Assembly: GCA_947247005.1 (NCBI GenBank)
Contig: OX365948.1
Coordinates: 13,815,455 to 13,879,454 of the forward strand
Direction: 5' to 3'
Source: Spisula solida
Lineage: Eukaryota > Mollusca > Bivalvia > Venerida > Mactridae
Length of the DNA stretch: 64,000 nt
Part shown: in pieces, positions 27,605 to 39,022 of the stretch
How the letters are laid out: each line of letters begins with the position of its first letter
Position numbering within the stretch: position 1 is the stretch's first letter
Made by a program: the position numbers and the translations under genes
Notes under the pieces: generated by a model
What the model saw: only the letters and a program-made list of their open reading frames with translations
What the model was told of the DNA's origin: nothing
Database searches by the model: none

Positions 27605-28040
27605 TTCAGAGGCAACACAGTTGGGCAAGCCCAGTCTTCCCTGTGAGCCTCTATGGCAAAACATGTGAACAGAAATAGTATGACATAAACAATAAACAGT
27701 CAGAGGAATAACAACAAAACATAACAATATTATAAGTAGATTTTTTTAACCTGTCGCATGCATCGTGCCATTGAATTTAAACTGGATGGGTCGATGAGAT
27801 AAATACATGTATATTCGTTCAATGTTAAGTTTGTACAAGTAGTATACAATTTAACAGTTTGTGTACAGGCATATACTTGTAAGTGAAATCGGCTGTTCTC
27901 AACACTAATGGTCAAGAAGATGACCTGCGACAGGTCAGAAAAAAACTGACTATACATTTGAATTACAATGGGTATGATAGAATCAAAACATAATAAGATA
28001 CATAGTCATAATGTTCACACAATCTCAGAATATATTTAAA

Positions 28041-30080
28041 TTAGGTTTGTCCATCAGAGTAGAACCATGACAGGTATGACCTTTTGAAGGTTATTAGAGA
28101 ATTTGACTGGCGAACATTTAATGGTATATTGTTCCATATAACTGGTCCTGAATAAGCTAGTGATTTTCTACAAAATTCAAGACGAGGTTTTGGTACATAT
28201 AATGTGTTGTTAGAATGTGATCTTAAAGATCTGTTGTCTGATTCTTTAAACAGGTTAGACATGTATTCTGGAAAAATATTGTTCAGAGATTTATATACAA
28301 AAATTGCCTTTTTGTAGATAATGCGGTCATGAAATTTCATCCATTTTAGCTCTTGGAATAAATTGTTAGAAGGTGCGTCATATGGTTGGTCCAGAATTAT
28401 TCGTGCTGCTCTTTTCTGGAACTTGTATAGTTTATCAGTCAATGTGTCACTACAATTGCCCCATATTGTGCAGCAGTAATCAAGATGTGGCAAAATGTAG
28501 GCATTGAAAAATATTTTTCTCATATGTGTAGAAAGAAATTGCTTTATTCTTAGAAGCAGGTATAGTAGTGAATTACATTTTTTAAGTATATGTTCAACTT
28601 GAGTATTCCAACTTAGCTTGTGATCAACATACACTCCTAATAGTTTGTCAACTTCAGTAAAGTCAATACTTTGATCATGAAGCAGAAGTTTATGGTCATC
28701 ATTTAACGAAAGTCTGTAAATATTGTTTGACGGTGAGATCACCATTGCTTTAGTCTTTTGAGGATTTGTTATCATTGAGTTTCTCTGACACCAATCATGG
28801 ACTGTATTCAGACTAGTTTGTAGGGTTTCACAGACAGTATGTAAAGATGGCCCAACTGCAGTGATAGTTGTATCATCTGCAAACATGTCTGTTGAAGAAT
28901 TTTGTAAGTGCAATGGCAAATCATTAATGTAAAGAATGAATAGTATGGGTCCAAGGACAGAGCCTTGGGGAACGCCTGATGCTATTTCGAGTGAAGATGA
29001 TAACTTTCCTTGTATAGACACTTGTTGGCTACGTTCAGACAGATATGACTTAAACCAATTCTGAGAACTAAGGGAAATATTGTATTCTACCATTTTTTCA
29101 AGTAAAAGAGAGTGATTAATCAGATCAAATGCCTTGGTAAGATCTAGAAAGACTGTCCCAACAAGGTGATTTTTGTTAATAGCATCAATCCATGAGTCTA
29201 CAACAGAAGTGAGAGCAGTTTCACAGGAGTGATTAGAACGGAAGCCGGATTGGGTTTTATGAATAAGTGAGTGACTTTCAAGGTATTCTTTTAAAGTGTC
29301 ACTTACATGTTTTTCTAAGATCTTAGAAAGCACTGGAAGAATAGATATGGGACGATAATTGTTTGGATCAGCCTTGGATCCCTTCTTAAAAATTGGAATA
29401 ACTTTAGCTGTCTTGAAAACTGATGGGAAACACGATTTTGAAATACACTGGTTAAAAATATATGTAAGGGGGCCAGATATAATATTGGCACTCATTTTAA
29501 GATACTTGGCTCCCAATCCGTCCAATCCTGTAGATTTGCTTGAATCAAGTGCCAGGAGTTGTTTGGATACAAATTCTTGGGAAACATGAGGGATGATAAA
29601 AGAAGTAGACTGGTTTATGTGACTGGTGACATAATCATTTAAGACAGTTTTGTCGTTTATGGTTAAGTTCGAACATTCTGTTGGAGCCATTTTGAATATG
29701 TTGGTAAAAAACATGTTAAAGGTTTCAGCAGTTTCCTGAGTATCTTCAATTACATTCCCTGACTGGTCAGTGATAAAATTGGTTTGATGTTTGGATGATT
29801 TACCAGATAGATCTTTCAAGTTTTTCCATAATTTCTTTGGATTATTTTTATTTTCATTTATTGTATCATTATAAAATGACCTTTTAGCACTATGTATCAG
29901 GCTTTTTAATTGATTGCGCCAGTATTTGTAATTTTGGTCATCATTTATCACTTTTGCTCTATCTCGGTTTTTCATTGCATCTACAATTTTAGGGTTAAAC
30001 CAATCTGGTAGATTAGTATGTTTTACCCGTTTTTGCTTTATTGGAGCATGGAAATCAAGACTTGTTTTAAAAAGGTCCAT
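28041..30080 (-). CDS. LINE ORF2 reverse transcriptase (endonuclease domain missing)
   Basis: A 679-residue product from the first ATG; the frame is open 44 codons further up to a TGA at 30213-30215, and that stretch (SYRNTKHFTENDF) reads like the linker after the endonuclease in this family. Reverse transcriptase blocks are in order: AKVIPIFKKGSKADPNNYRP near residues 225-244, FLDLTKAFD at 311-319 with catalytic Asp313, GVPQGSVLGP at 369-378, and FADD at 400-403 with the catalytic Asp pair. A C-terminal region with WGNCSDTLTDKLYKFQKRAAR follows, as in CR1 and Jockey elements, and there is no RNase H domain. The product would copy LINE RNA at a nicked target, but without the endonuclease half it is probably inert. 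The assignment to CR1 rather than another Jockey-group clade is uncertain. Confidence 0.93.
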   Translation of the reverse strand: MDLFKTSLDFHAPIKQKRVKHTNLPDWFNPKIVDAMKNRDRAKVINDDQNYKYWRNQLKSLIHSAKRSFYNDTINENKNNPKKLWKNLKDLSGKSSKHQTNFITDQSGNVIEDTQETAETFNMFFTNIFKMAPTECSNLTINDKTVLNDYVTSHINQSTSFIIPHVSQEFVSKQLLALDSSKSTGLDGLGAKYLKMSANIISGPLTYIFNQCISKSCFPSVFKTAKVIPIFKKGSKADPNNYRPISILPVLSKILEKHVSDTLKEYLESHSLIHKTQSGFRSNHSCETALTSVVDSWIDAINKNHLVGTVFLDLTKAFDLINHSLLLEKMVEYNISLSSQNWFKSYLSERSQQVSIQGKLSSSLEIASGVPQGSVLGPILFILYINDLPLHLQNSSTDMFADDTTITAVGPSLHTVCETLQTSLNTVHDWCQRNSMITNPQKTKAMVISPSNNIYRLSLNDDHKLLLHDQSIDFTEVDKLLGVYVDHKLSWNTQVEHILKKCNSLLYLLLRIKQFLSTHMRKIFFNAYILPHLDYCCTIWGNCSDTLTDKLYKFQKRAARIILDQPYDAPSNNLFQELKWMKFHDRIIYKKAIFVYKSLNNIFPEYMSNLFKESDNRSLRSHSNNTLYVPKPRLEFCRKSLAYSGPVIWNNIPLNVRQSNSLITFKRSYLSWFYSDGQT

Positions 30081-30754
30081 AAAATAGTCCAGTGAATCAT
30101 TTGGATCATCATAAATTTCTAAAACTGACCATGGCTGGGTTTCGAGTGATTGAAGGAAGTCATTTTCAGTAAAATGTTTAGTATTCCTGTATGATATGAT
30201 ATTATGTTTTGGTCAAACATGTGAGTACTCTTTTGGTATTAGAATATTTTTTACGCGAAGATATTGCGTCGTTTTTACGCAATTTCACTAAGGTTTTTAT
30301 GATATAAGGGGACAATAATGACGTCATAGCGCAAAAAGTAGTCCTGTGACCTATCTTTTTTATTTAATATTTGGATTGAGTACACTATTATCAACAAAAT
30401 TAGCAATAAAAATATATTGGTCATCGAGGTAGTTTTTTAACTACGGACGATTTTGTGTATTTTTAGCCATTTTTCGGATATTTTGACAATTCTTTTTTGT
30501 CAAAAATTTGTGAATTTCTTGATTTTAACAAGAAAAAATATTGATTTTAATGGAAAAATGAATACATTACGAAATATCAGAAATTTTGGTCATTTTCTTG
30601 AAAAGTGATGTTGCAAAAGGGCCCATGACCCCTTAAATAGTACCGCGACATACCTTTTTTTATTTCACATATTGTTTAAGTATATATTAAACTATAATTA
30701 TGCCTATTTTTGGTATCATTTAAAAAAAATAATAACACTATCAAACGTCCTTAA

Positions 30755-31619
30755 AGAGGGCACTAGTATAATTAACAGAAAAGAATTTCCAAGTTTGGGA
30801 TGAGGGTCCTTAGGCCCTATACTTTGGGGAAAAATATCACTATTTTGGTAACACTGAGAACTGATTTTGTCGAGGAATAGTCTTCAATGTTTTGGGGGCA
30901 AACTGAATGATTTTTAAAGAAATCTTTCCTGGGGGAGATGCTTTATAGCAGCCTAAACTACGCAAGGGATGTAGACCAGCTTTTAACGTCTACATATAAC
31001 ACAGTTTCTCTAACATGCAATACAAATATCAATCATTTCTTATTACCTGGTCATTATAATACTTAAATTCAAGCGATTGAGAAACACAAAGATTTTCCAG
31101 GTTATTTACTTTTTTATAAATGATAATATAATTTCTAATTCAATATAAATCCATGAATGGCAAATAAGTTATGCATGATGTGCTTTTCTATGCCTGTGTT
31201 TAATTTGATTATAATCAGTGAGACAATTGGCATACTGGACTGGGGGTATTGTCCGTTGATCAAGTCCTGTGTAGAGATTCCTGTCTGACATTATACTTCA
31301 GGATTTTCCAGTCAAATAGCATACATTGCTCAACGAAAAAATGACCATGCAACATAGCAAACAATTGGTTAAGTTTGTGGGGCAATGGAAGACAAACATA
31401 ATCCATATACTTTAATTTGATTGGTTGAATTTAAGCTGTTGTGATAGTTAAGTGAAAGAACAGCCGGCATTACCCAGTCAAATACGCCGCACAAGACCGT
31501 GTACAATTTCCAAGATTTTACAATGATAATGATACAATGTAGTGTTTTACTTTGTGTATTTTAACCTTTACAGAGTATATGAACAAGATACTTGATCAAT
31601 AAAAACTTTAAATATATTT
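30755..31619. other. Non-coding DNA
   Basis: No gene or element ends recognised between the TTAA element and the next dispersed repeat. Confidence 0.5.
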
Positions 31620-32080
31620 CACCTTGAGGCAGCCATATTCTTCAACAAGAGCTGTCCTCGTACAGAGCGCTCCACTATTCTCAAGACCATGCTTGGATAG
31701 TATAATCAAAGCAACAAAAGTAAGCTTTTATAACAAGTATGTTGAACAAGTACTAACTTACTAGGATGCATAGTATCGAAGCAACATGACAATGAACTTT
31801 GAAAATATGTGAGGTTGTACATAAACTTTAATATGGATTTCTAAGTTTCTAAGAGGGCAGATAAATTGGACAAAATGCTTGATAGAATTACCTACTCCTG
31901 TATAGGGGTTTGGGTGATGATGGTGAACAATTATGCAAAGTATCAAAGCAATATGTCAATGGGCGTTGAAAATATGTGAGGTTGTACCTAAACTTTAACA
32001 TTAGCATTATGCAGACAACAATGTCGATGTCCGGGTGACTGCAATAGCTTCCCTTATTCTGCCAATAGTGAGCTAAAAAT
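31620..32080 (+). mobile_element. Hairpin-ended dispersed element with about 167-bp internal duplication
   Basis: GAAAATATGTGAGGTTGTAC occurs at about 31801 and 31968, each after a (T)ATC(A/G)AAGCAA(T/C)ATG block, so the body is two imperfect copies. The right end has TAGCT (32045-32049) and AGCTA (32071-32075) as hairpin arms, followed directly by AAAAT. The left end near ACAAGAGCTGTCC is approximate. No coding frame. I know similar sequence as an abundant bivalve repeat, but its class is not established here. Confidence 0.55.
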
Positions 32081-34759
32081 ATTATTAAAATTATTCCATT
32101 AAGTGCCTTATCTTAAAGCTATGTTAATTTGAGGACTTTTCTGCAGAGAAGGTTTCATGATGGACATCATGCTTGTCTTATGTAAATTTATCATGTAAAT
32201 AAAGCTCAAGTATAAAATACGAGTATATTTTTGAGAACGCAAGAAACGCAAATGCACAAACTGACATACTAAACATAAGAATGCAAGGTGCAAATTTTCT
32301 AACTAGAATAAGTTCATGATGAAGGTTTGTACTCTGTATTTATTATACAAGTTTCTGTAGTTATTATACAAGTGTAAGTGCGACACGCAGCTTCATGATC
32401 CAGAACTTACCAGTGCAAAGACTGCTATCTTATAACTAAAGATTAGTTAGTGAATGGTAAAAATTGATAAGTTTTCGTCAGAGTTTGTCCCCTGATGTGC
32501 ATGTTAGTGTTTATTACAGAATTACGACACACAATTATGTGTAGCTATTATCAGCGGACGAACAGCATCTTACCATGGCTTAGATGCACCGTGATATAAA
32601 TTATAATAGATTTCTTCTACTAGAAAACTATAACATATAGTCATCTATCAGAGCCTATCAGAAATGATAGAAATAATAAGAATAGTCCTTAAGGCAACAG
32701 TTATTTTAGTTTAGGTTACAGGAATGTTTTGAAAATATTTCTTTCGGTAGGAGAGAATGAAAAACAACAAGAGGCCAATAGGGCCCTATGTGGCTCACAC
32801 AATGGCAGGTAAGCCACTGTAGTGCCCTTTTGGCACTCTTATTATATTTCGTTTCCTTTCTCCTTAAAGGAAAATTTTCAAAAACAAGCTTGTAAACCAA
32901 AAAATAACAAAAATCGTGGCCTAATTCCTTCAAATGGATCAGATAGGTACAAAGTAAAATCTTGCAGATGTCACAGAATACTCTGATGGAATAATACTAC
33001 GGCTGCAAATCCCAGAATGCATTGCATACGCGATGGTAGTTAATGCAGCATAAATGAATAAAATAATGCAGTAAAGTCGGTGAGAAATTGAAGAATTTGT
33101 TCGGAGAAATTATTAAGTTGCGCATAAAGAGATATTAAGTCTTTTTCATTTAAAACTTGGAAGTATATAAACCTCTCTCAGGGTGATGGCAGTAATGCTC
33201 CAGATCAAAATTCCGACGATAAAACCGTATCTTATTAAGTGCTAATCTGCAACACCAACGATAAATTTGACTTCATGCACACAATTTTCAAAAATCAAAG
33301 TTTAACCAGGCAGATAAGTCATAAATATAAATGATGAATATGGTGTCTACATGCTAAAATATCATCAACTTTCCAGACAGGGAAAACACATCAAAGAGAA
33401 GAAGAGTTATAATATAAAGTCATCAATATTGCCGTTTATCATATCTCATAATTAGCGTTCAATTAGGTTAGAATAGCAACCAGGATAAACACATTCTAGT
33501 GCAACCAGGGTAACACATTCTGGTAATATTTCTATAATATTTCAATCGTTCTAACCATCAGTTACCTTTCTACAGACAGAATACAGTCTTTGATGTTGAA
33601 CACATTAAATACAAATAAACACTTATGGAGTTTAACTTCAGAGCATTCAGTTTATGTGTTATTCTGATTAATTATTACAATGACTACAGAAAATGATAAC
33701 AAGGGTTAAACCAGAACATTAATCTAACCAGAATCATCAGATTTACTTCATTCTGATACTGCAGTTGGTTACCTGCTCATACCTTTGGTCCACTATTAGC
33801 TTAGTACGGCAATGAAGCAAGCCTTGTTTGCAAACAAAGACTGATCATTTATAGTATTTCCTAGCTGCTATAAGTCCAATCTCAGGCGCAACCTTTCTCT
33901 AAAGCATATAAACATTACACTCTACATTGGAAACAAGCCGTCTCTCACTTGTATTATGTTTACACAATCAATCTTTCTTGGTATACAACAGAAGAACCAA
34001 GTTAAAGTCCACACTTTCAGCCATGTTTCACTAAGTCGGCTGTATATTTACTGGCCGATCATTGAGTTGAAAGTTGTCTGTAACACTCGGCGCTGATAGC
34101 AGTCCAGCACATTGGCTAAAGATCTTCTCAGGCACCCATTCATATAACTGCATGGGTAGAGTGGAGCATTGTGGCTTATTTTTGCTCTGAGAAATTTAGC
34201 AGTGGTGCAGACATGGATCTATCCCAAAGCTTGTGCGCTAGGCCACGACTCCCCACAAACAAGGCTAGTGTTATTGCATGGCCATCTAGTTTGTGCTACA
34301 AGACATACAATATTATTTGTGTTGGCTCAAACTGACTGCTGTGTTGTATTAAACCCAGTGGTCAAGGTTTGATTCCTATTCGCTGAAGGTGATACCATTC
34401 AATTTGACACCAATGTCAATTTTCCTTCACATGTGGAGAAATTGCTGAAACCTTGTGGAAGGATAGGTTTAAGTACTGGTTAGGATACAGTTCAGGAAAA
34501 ATGGTTAGGTGAATCAGCGGCTGTAAATTACTGAAAAATTGTTGAGAAATGGCGTCAAACTCAAATGAACCTAGAATACTAAAGGCTGACATTATGACTT
34601 TTGTCGTATATCCTGCTTTGTCCAATTTACAAAATTATATTATGGTTACAATCCAGTTAATGTGATCAGTCAAAATTATCAACTAACTGAGGCAGAACAA
34701 GAAATATCACTGAATGTGATGAATACCGCCAGATACAGCTTGAAACAGTCACTCCAATG
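32081..34759. other. Non-coding DNA
   Basis: At 32768-32800 ACAAGAGGCCAATAGGGCC resembles the start of another common bivalve dispersed repeat. A short duplication around ACACATTCT lies near 33490. No gene recognised. Confidence 0.45.
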
Positions 34760-35060
34760 TGCTCTGACAATATGCACAACTAGACTATATAATGATAAGT
34801 AATGCAAACTTTCATTGAACTCCAACCAACAGTTACAGAGGAAAGGCGCAGACAAAACTTATAAGTGTAAAACAACAAAGGGCCATAACTCCCATAAAAT
34901 TGATCAAACCAACGTCTGCTGACGATAAGCACAACTAGACTTGGTACTGATAAGTCATACAAAGTTTCGTTAGATCCGACCAATAGTTACAGAGAAATAG
35001 CGTGGACCAATTTTGCACGGACTAACCAACCAACCATTGTTACCTACCAACCTCAAGCAT
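34760..35060. repeat. Two 155-bp units of a dispersed repeat with AAAGGGCCATAACTC
   Basis: GCACAACTAGAC at 34774 and 34929 marks two imperfect copies 155 bp apart, with CAAAGGGCCATAACTCC between them at about 34877. A third relative of the unit is in the element at 38600-38836. The right side ends in a CCAA-rich stretch. Confidence 0.65.
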
Positions 35061-35320
35061 GACTCCAATATAGCCCCAATATACTTCATATCCGGACGTA
35101 TAACTATCGGGAAACACTCAGGCTAAATTATTAATACCTGGATTGAAATGAATTTCAAACATCTTGGATATGAAATAAATTTGTAAATAAAGAACATTTT
35201 TCATCCAGATTAATCTATGATATTACAAATTTCATTTTGCACAAATGTAGAAAATTGTCATCATCATTGCAGACTACTACACAGGTAACTAGAACTGTCG
35301 CCATTCGGCAGACTAATATA

Positions 35321-35347
35321 CCCCCCCCCCCCCCCCCCCCCCCCCCC
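35321..35347. repeat. Poly-C tract
   Basis: Twenty-seven consecutive C residues at the left edge of the pearl-like element. A shorter TATA-plus-C run (13 C) is at 45935-45947. Length may be unreliable because of sequencing slippage. Confidence 0.9.
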
Positions 35348-35992
35348 GCGTGGCAAATTTCATTGCAGCAAATTCTTTTCTTTATGCACATCTACATGTT
35401 GAGGTTGTTCATCTGTTAAAGTTTGAAGAAAATGCTGCAAAACTGTAGGAGAAGTTGCGTCCACAAGAACTATTCACTGTATATTGTATAGTGCATAAAA
35501 GTACAAAGGGCCATAATTCTGTCAAAAATTGTCGCAGCGCAAATACTTTCCTTTATGCACATCTACATGTTGAGGTTGTTCATCTGTGAAAGTATGAAGG
35601 AAATGCTGCAAAAACTGTAGGAGGAGTTGCGTCCACAAGAACTATTCACTATATATTGCATAGTGCATAAAAGTACAAAGGGCCATAATTCCGTCAAAAA
35701 TTGTCGCAGCGTAAATTCTTTCCTTTATGCACATCTACATGTTGAGGTTGTTCATCTATTAAATTTTGAAGGAAATGCTGCAAAAACTGTAGGAGGAGTT
35801 GCGTCCACAAGAACTGTTCACTATATATTTTATAGTGCATAAAAGTACAAAGGGCCATAATTCTGTCAAAAATTGTTTCAGCGCAAATTCTTTCCTTTAT
35901 GCACATCTACATGTTGAGGTTGTTCATCTGTGAAAGTTTAAAGGAAATGCTGCAAAAACTGTAGGAGGAGTTGCGTCCACAAGAATGCGTCT

Positions 35993-36090
35993 ACGGACGG
36001 ACGGACGGCGGACGGACGGACGGACGGACGGACGGACGGACGGACGGACGGACGGACGGACGGACGGACGGACGGACGGACGGACGGACG

Positions 36091-36174
<84 letters not shown>
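35993..36174. repeat. (ACGG)n then (ACAG)n microsatellite
   Basis: About 26 ACGG units, with one unit broken near 36008, pass directly into about 19 ACAG units. The sharp switch fits one unit type arising by mutation of the other and expanding on its own. Confidence 0.95.
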
Positions 36175-36176
<2 letters not shown>

Positions 36177-36186
36177 CTGAATCCAG

Positions 36187-36224
36187 TATACCCCCCCCTT
36201 ACAACTCGTTGTGCGGGGGGTATA
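36187..36224. repeat. Terminal hairpin of the pearl-like element
   Basis: TATACCCCCC and GGGGGGTATA flank a core that itself pairs (ACAAC / GTTGT). The A-rich sequence ATAAAA follows. This is the most stable hairpin among the element ends in this window. Confidence 0.8.
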
Positions 36225-36771
36225 ATAAAAGATGAGACTTACCAAGTAAGGTAATCTGTACTAAACAATCATAAAGAAGCCATCTCGATGTCACATTTAT
36301 CCTGAAATGTATCAAATATTTTATCTATTAAAGTACAACATATGCTAGAAAATATTATTATTGCCAATTACTATTACAAGTAGTAACGCACGTCTCAAAC
36401 AAAGGGCCATACCTTCGGCAAAAATCATGCTGACAAACTTTATGACATCCATCCATCAAACCAGCACAAACTCAATACATCTCGCCTACATTATAACTGA
36501 CCCACACACATAAAACACATCAATTACACTTCATCGTAAAGTTTTTTGGAATTTTGTTTAATACTGTTAAAGATTTTGTTAGGTGCTTCCACAACTGTTT
36601 TGACCAACCAACTGTACGATTGATGCCTGTACCTCTGTCCAACTGTATTTGTAGGGGTATTATTATCTAGCTTCGATAGTCTAATGCTCAGAATGTAGGA
36701 ACAGGCCCCAATTTGTTATCTTAAATGTTCAATATATTGTAACTGGACAATTTACTTGTACAAATTGTCGA

Positions 36772-37363
36772 GGCACTGCATTATGTACATGGTGCAGGGG
36801 TTATATGAGGCCCTGCATTATGTACATGGTGCAGGTGTTATATGAGGCACTGCATTATGTACATGGTGCAGGGGTTATATGAGGCCCTGCATTATGTACA
36901 TAGTGTAGGGGTTATATGAGGCCCTGCATTATGTACATGGTGCAGGCGTTATATGAGGCCCTGCATTATGTACATGGTGCAGGCGTTATATGAGGCCCTG
37001 CATTACTTACATGGTGCAAGGGTTATATGAGGCCCTGCATTATGCACATGGTGCAGGTGTTATATGAGGCCCTGCATTACGTACATGGTGCAGGTGTTAT
37101 ATGAGGCCCTGCATTACGTACATGGTGCAGGTGTTATATGAGGCCCTGCATTACGTACATGGTGCAGGTGTTATATGAGGCCCTGCATTATGTACATGGT
37201 GCAGGGGTTATATGAGGCCCTGCATTATGTACATGGTGCAGGGGTTATATGAGGCCCTGCATTATGTACATGGTGCAGGGGTTATATGGGGCCCTGCATT
37301 ATGATCATGGTACAGGTGTTATATGAGTCCCTGCATTATGATCATGGTACAGGTTTTATATGA
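36772..37363. repeat. 37-bp satellite with a palindrome in each unit
   Basis: Sixteen copies of a unit that includes CCCTGCATTATGTACATGG then TGCAGGG and GTTATATGAGG. CCCTGCA pairs with TGCAGGG, the centre ATGTACAT is self-complementary, and the two intervening positions on each side could pair as G-U in RNA. The last two copies have TGATCA in place of TGTACA, which is still palindromic. Each unit can therefore form a hairpin, or a cruciform in DNA. Confidence 0.95.
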
Positions 37364-38599
37364 CAGATGCCGTATGACAGAAAATACAATCCATATCTAT
37401 GACAGTATCATAGAAGACACAATGACATATAACACCACATGCACAATCATCATCTACTATTCCCTCCTGATATCTAATATTTAAATAGTATATCCTTACA
37501 CCACAAAAAACATTATACAAAATGACTTTAAATATTTTAACGTATTTACTTCTGTTTACGAGAGTTGAATTGAAGATACTATTACAAAGATGGATAATTT
37601 TGGAATACCTACAAATGTAATCTAGATGTGACAGGACCAAAGCAAAGGAGGAAAGTAATGGGTAAAAAACTTTTAGGATAAAATAAATATTACAAACAAA
37701 TATTTTGAAAGTCAGCAGGCAGTCAAGTTGAAATACATATGAAGATTGAATGCATGCATAATTATGCACTCCACAATTATTATTTAAGCACCAGGAAACC
37801 ATCTACTTAAGATTAAAGTTTTTGGAGCAAACATTTTAAAACCATATTTCAAGCATGGTTCAATCATATTTGTTAATAATTATTTAAACCATTTGCAAGA
37901 AGTCAAGTCAACATATACATCTTGCTCAGTAAATAAGTATATCAAGGTCACTGTCACCACTTTATACAGAGGTACCTCCCAGGACATTCCAACAATACAA
38001 AAAGAATACTTAAAAAGTTCAAACAACAAACATTTGATTTAAACCAATTGATAACATACAAACATACAAATTATCGTCATTATCATTTTTACGTCAATTT
38101 TAGTTCTTTCAATTTAAGCATGAAGCGGTTTGCGAGACATTAATGGGGAAGAAACAAAACCACTCAGTTGTATGACTGCTCTGTACTCAATGAAAAGCAT
38201 ACCAACAGCATAATTACCAAAATCTAGTATTCAATATGAAAGACTTGATTATTTACGCTATTTTCCCTTATACTTTCTAAATGTGTGTGTACTTAAGTTT
38301 TAGGGTCATAAAACATTTTAGAGGTCAAATTGAAAGGTAGGGACTGTAGATTTGTTTTCAAACTGAGAAAAAATTCAAGCAGAGAACATGCATTTTCCAC
38401 GATTCACTCTGGGTCCCGCACTGGCATAAATCATGCTGCCTCATGAAGACATAGTAGTTTAATGGTCATGTAATATTTTGGTCATGTGCTTTTAAGGGAT
38501 CCGCCATCTTTCAGTCACTGAACTGATCAATCCAAAGGCTATCAGAGCATGCTCTCCAACACCAGTTTCATAAGAAAACTACAAGGGTTTTTGACACAA
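37364..38599. other. Non-coding DNA with a 148-codon minus-strand frame
   Basis: The minus-strand frame at 37356-37802 begins inside the 37-bp array. It has no recognisable domain and is rich in Ile, Tyr, Cys and Phe, as expected for chance frames in AT-rich DNA. I do not call it a gene. Confidence 0.45.
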
Positions 38600-38836
38600 A
38601 ACTGATGTGTATCTTCCCAAAAGTGCCTAACTCTGGCAAAAATCATCCAACCTAGAATTCCTAACAATATGCACAACTAGGCTTGGTACCTTAATAATCA
38701 TGTGAAGTTTTATGGAAATCCAACCAGGTGTTAAAGCGAACAAGCACAGACCAACTTCGTGACATTCATTTATCCGTCTAGACCGCCAGCACAATATTAA
38801 TATGTCTCCCCCCACTATATTTGGGAGACATAAAAT
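38600..38836 (+). mobile_element. Hairpin-ended dispersed element
   Basis: The body contains CTCTGGCAAAAATCAT and CAATATGCACAACTAG, shared with the units at 34760-35060. The degenerate tract TATCCGTCTAGACCGCC follows. The end is a perfect ten-bp inverted repeat, TATGTCTCCC (38801-38810) and GGGAGACATA (38823-38832), followed by AAA. No coding frame. Confidence 0.65.
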
Positions 38837-39022
38837 CTTTATAAATGTAAATTAGAAATATATATTGCTGATACAATGAAACATTTTCTTAGTAGATTAT
38901 TTTTGTTATACCATATATCTTATGTTCTGTGACATTTTAATTTAAGCAATAGAGAGAGAGTCTTTATTAAATATCATCACCATATTGCTATATGAATCAG
39001 ATATTAACCAGATAAACTTATA

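Larger units (their letters stand above)
27569..30215 (-). mobile_element. 5'-truncated non-LTR retrotransposon (CR1/Jockey-like LINE)
   Basis: The copy starts abruptly at about 30215 inside the coding region. It contains the reverse transcriptase frame, a 3' UTR of about 440 bp (28040 to 27600), an AATAAA at 27599-27604 and a (TTA)n tail at 27569-27593. The endonuclease domain expected upstream is missing, so the copy cannot move by itself. Its frame is intact, which indicates a fairly recent insertion or a recently active source element. I could not see a clear target-site duplication. Confidence 0.85.
26819..30750. mobile_element. TTAA-flanked DNA element split by a LINE
   Basis: TTAA plus the 12-bp terminal repeat GGACGTTTGATA at 26815-26830 is mirrored exactly by TATCAAACGTCC plus TTAA at 30739-30754. 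Removing the LINE leaves about 1.3 kb with no transposase frame. TTAA target duplication is the hallmark of piggyBac-type elements, so this may be a non-autonomous member of that group. The ends do not begin with the usual CCC, so assignment is tentative. The two halves carry weakly similar direct blocks around GACGTCA (27238 and 30322). Confidence 0.6.
35317..36224 (+). mobile_element. Pearl-like element with 172-bp core repeats and ACGG tract
   Basis: The left edge is TATA followed by 27 C residues. Four core units then follow at 171-172 bp spacing (TCTACATGTTGAGG at 35391, 35562, 35734, 35906), the first partial. Each contains CAAAGGGCCATAATTC. An (ACGG)n tract (35993-36096) and an (ACAG)n tract (36097-36174) come next. 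The element closes with the hairpin TATACCCCCC / GGGGGGTATA. Core repeats plus an ACGG microsatellite is the known layout of bivalve pearl elements, which are thought to be Helitron-related. Several apparent proteins here are pure microsatellite translations. Confidence 0.75.

Noticed and set aside
34340..34380. B-box-like GGTTTGATTCC (possible tRNA or SINE)
   Set aside because: No matching A-box at the right distance and no cloverleaf could be drawn.
35924..36254. Open frames with RTDG, RQTD or SVCL repeats
   Set aside because: Pure translations of the (ACGG)n and (ACAG)n tracts.
36772..37363. CRISPR-like regular array
   Set aside because: Units are contiguous with no unique spacers. The same holds for the other arrays, and the context is eukaryotic.
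37356..37802. 148-codon minus-strand open frame
   Set aside because: It begins within the 37-bp satellite and has no recognisable motif.
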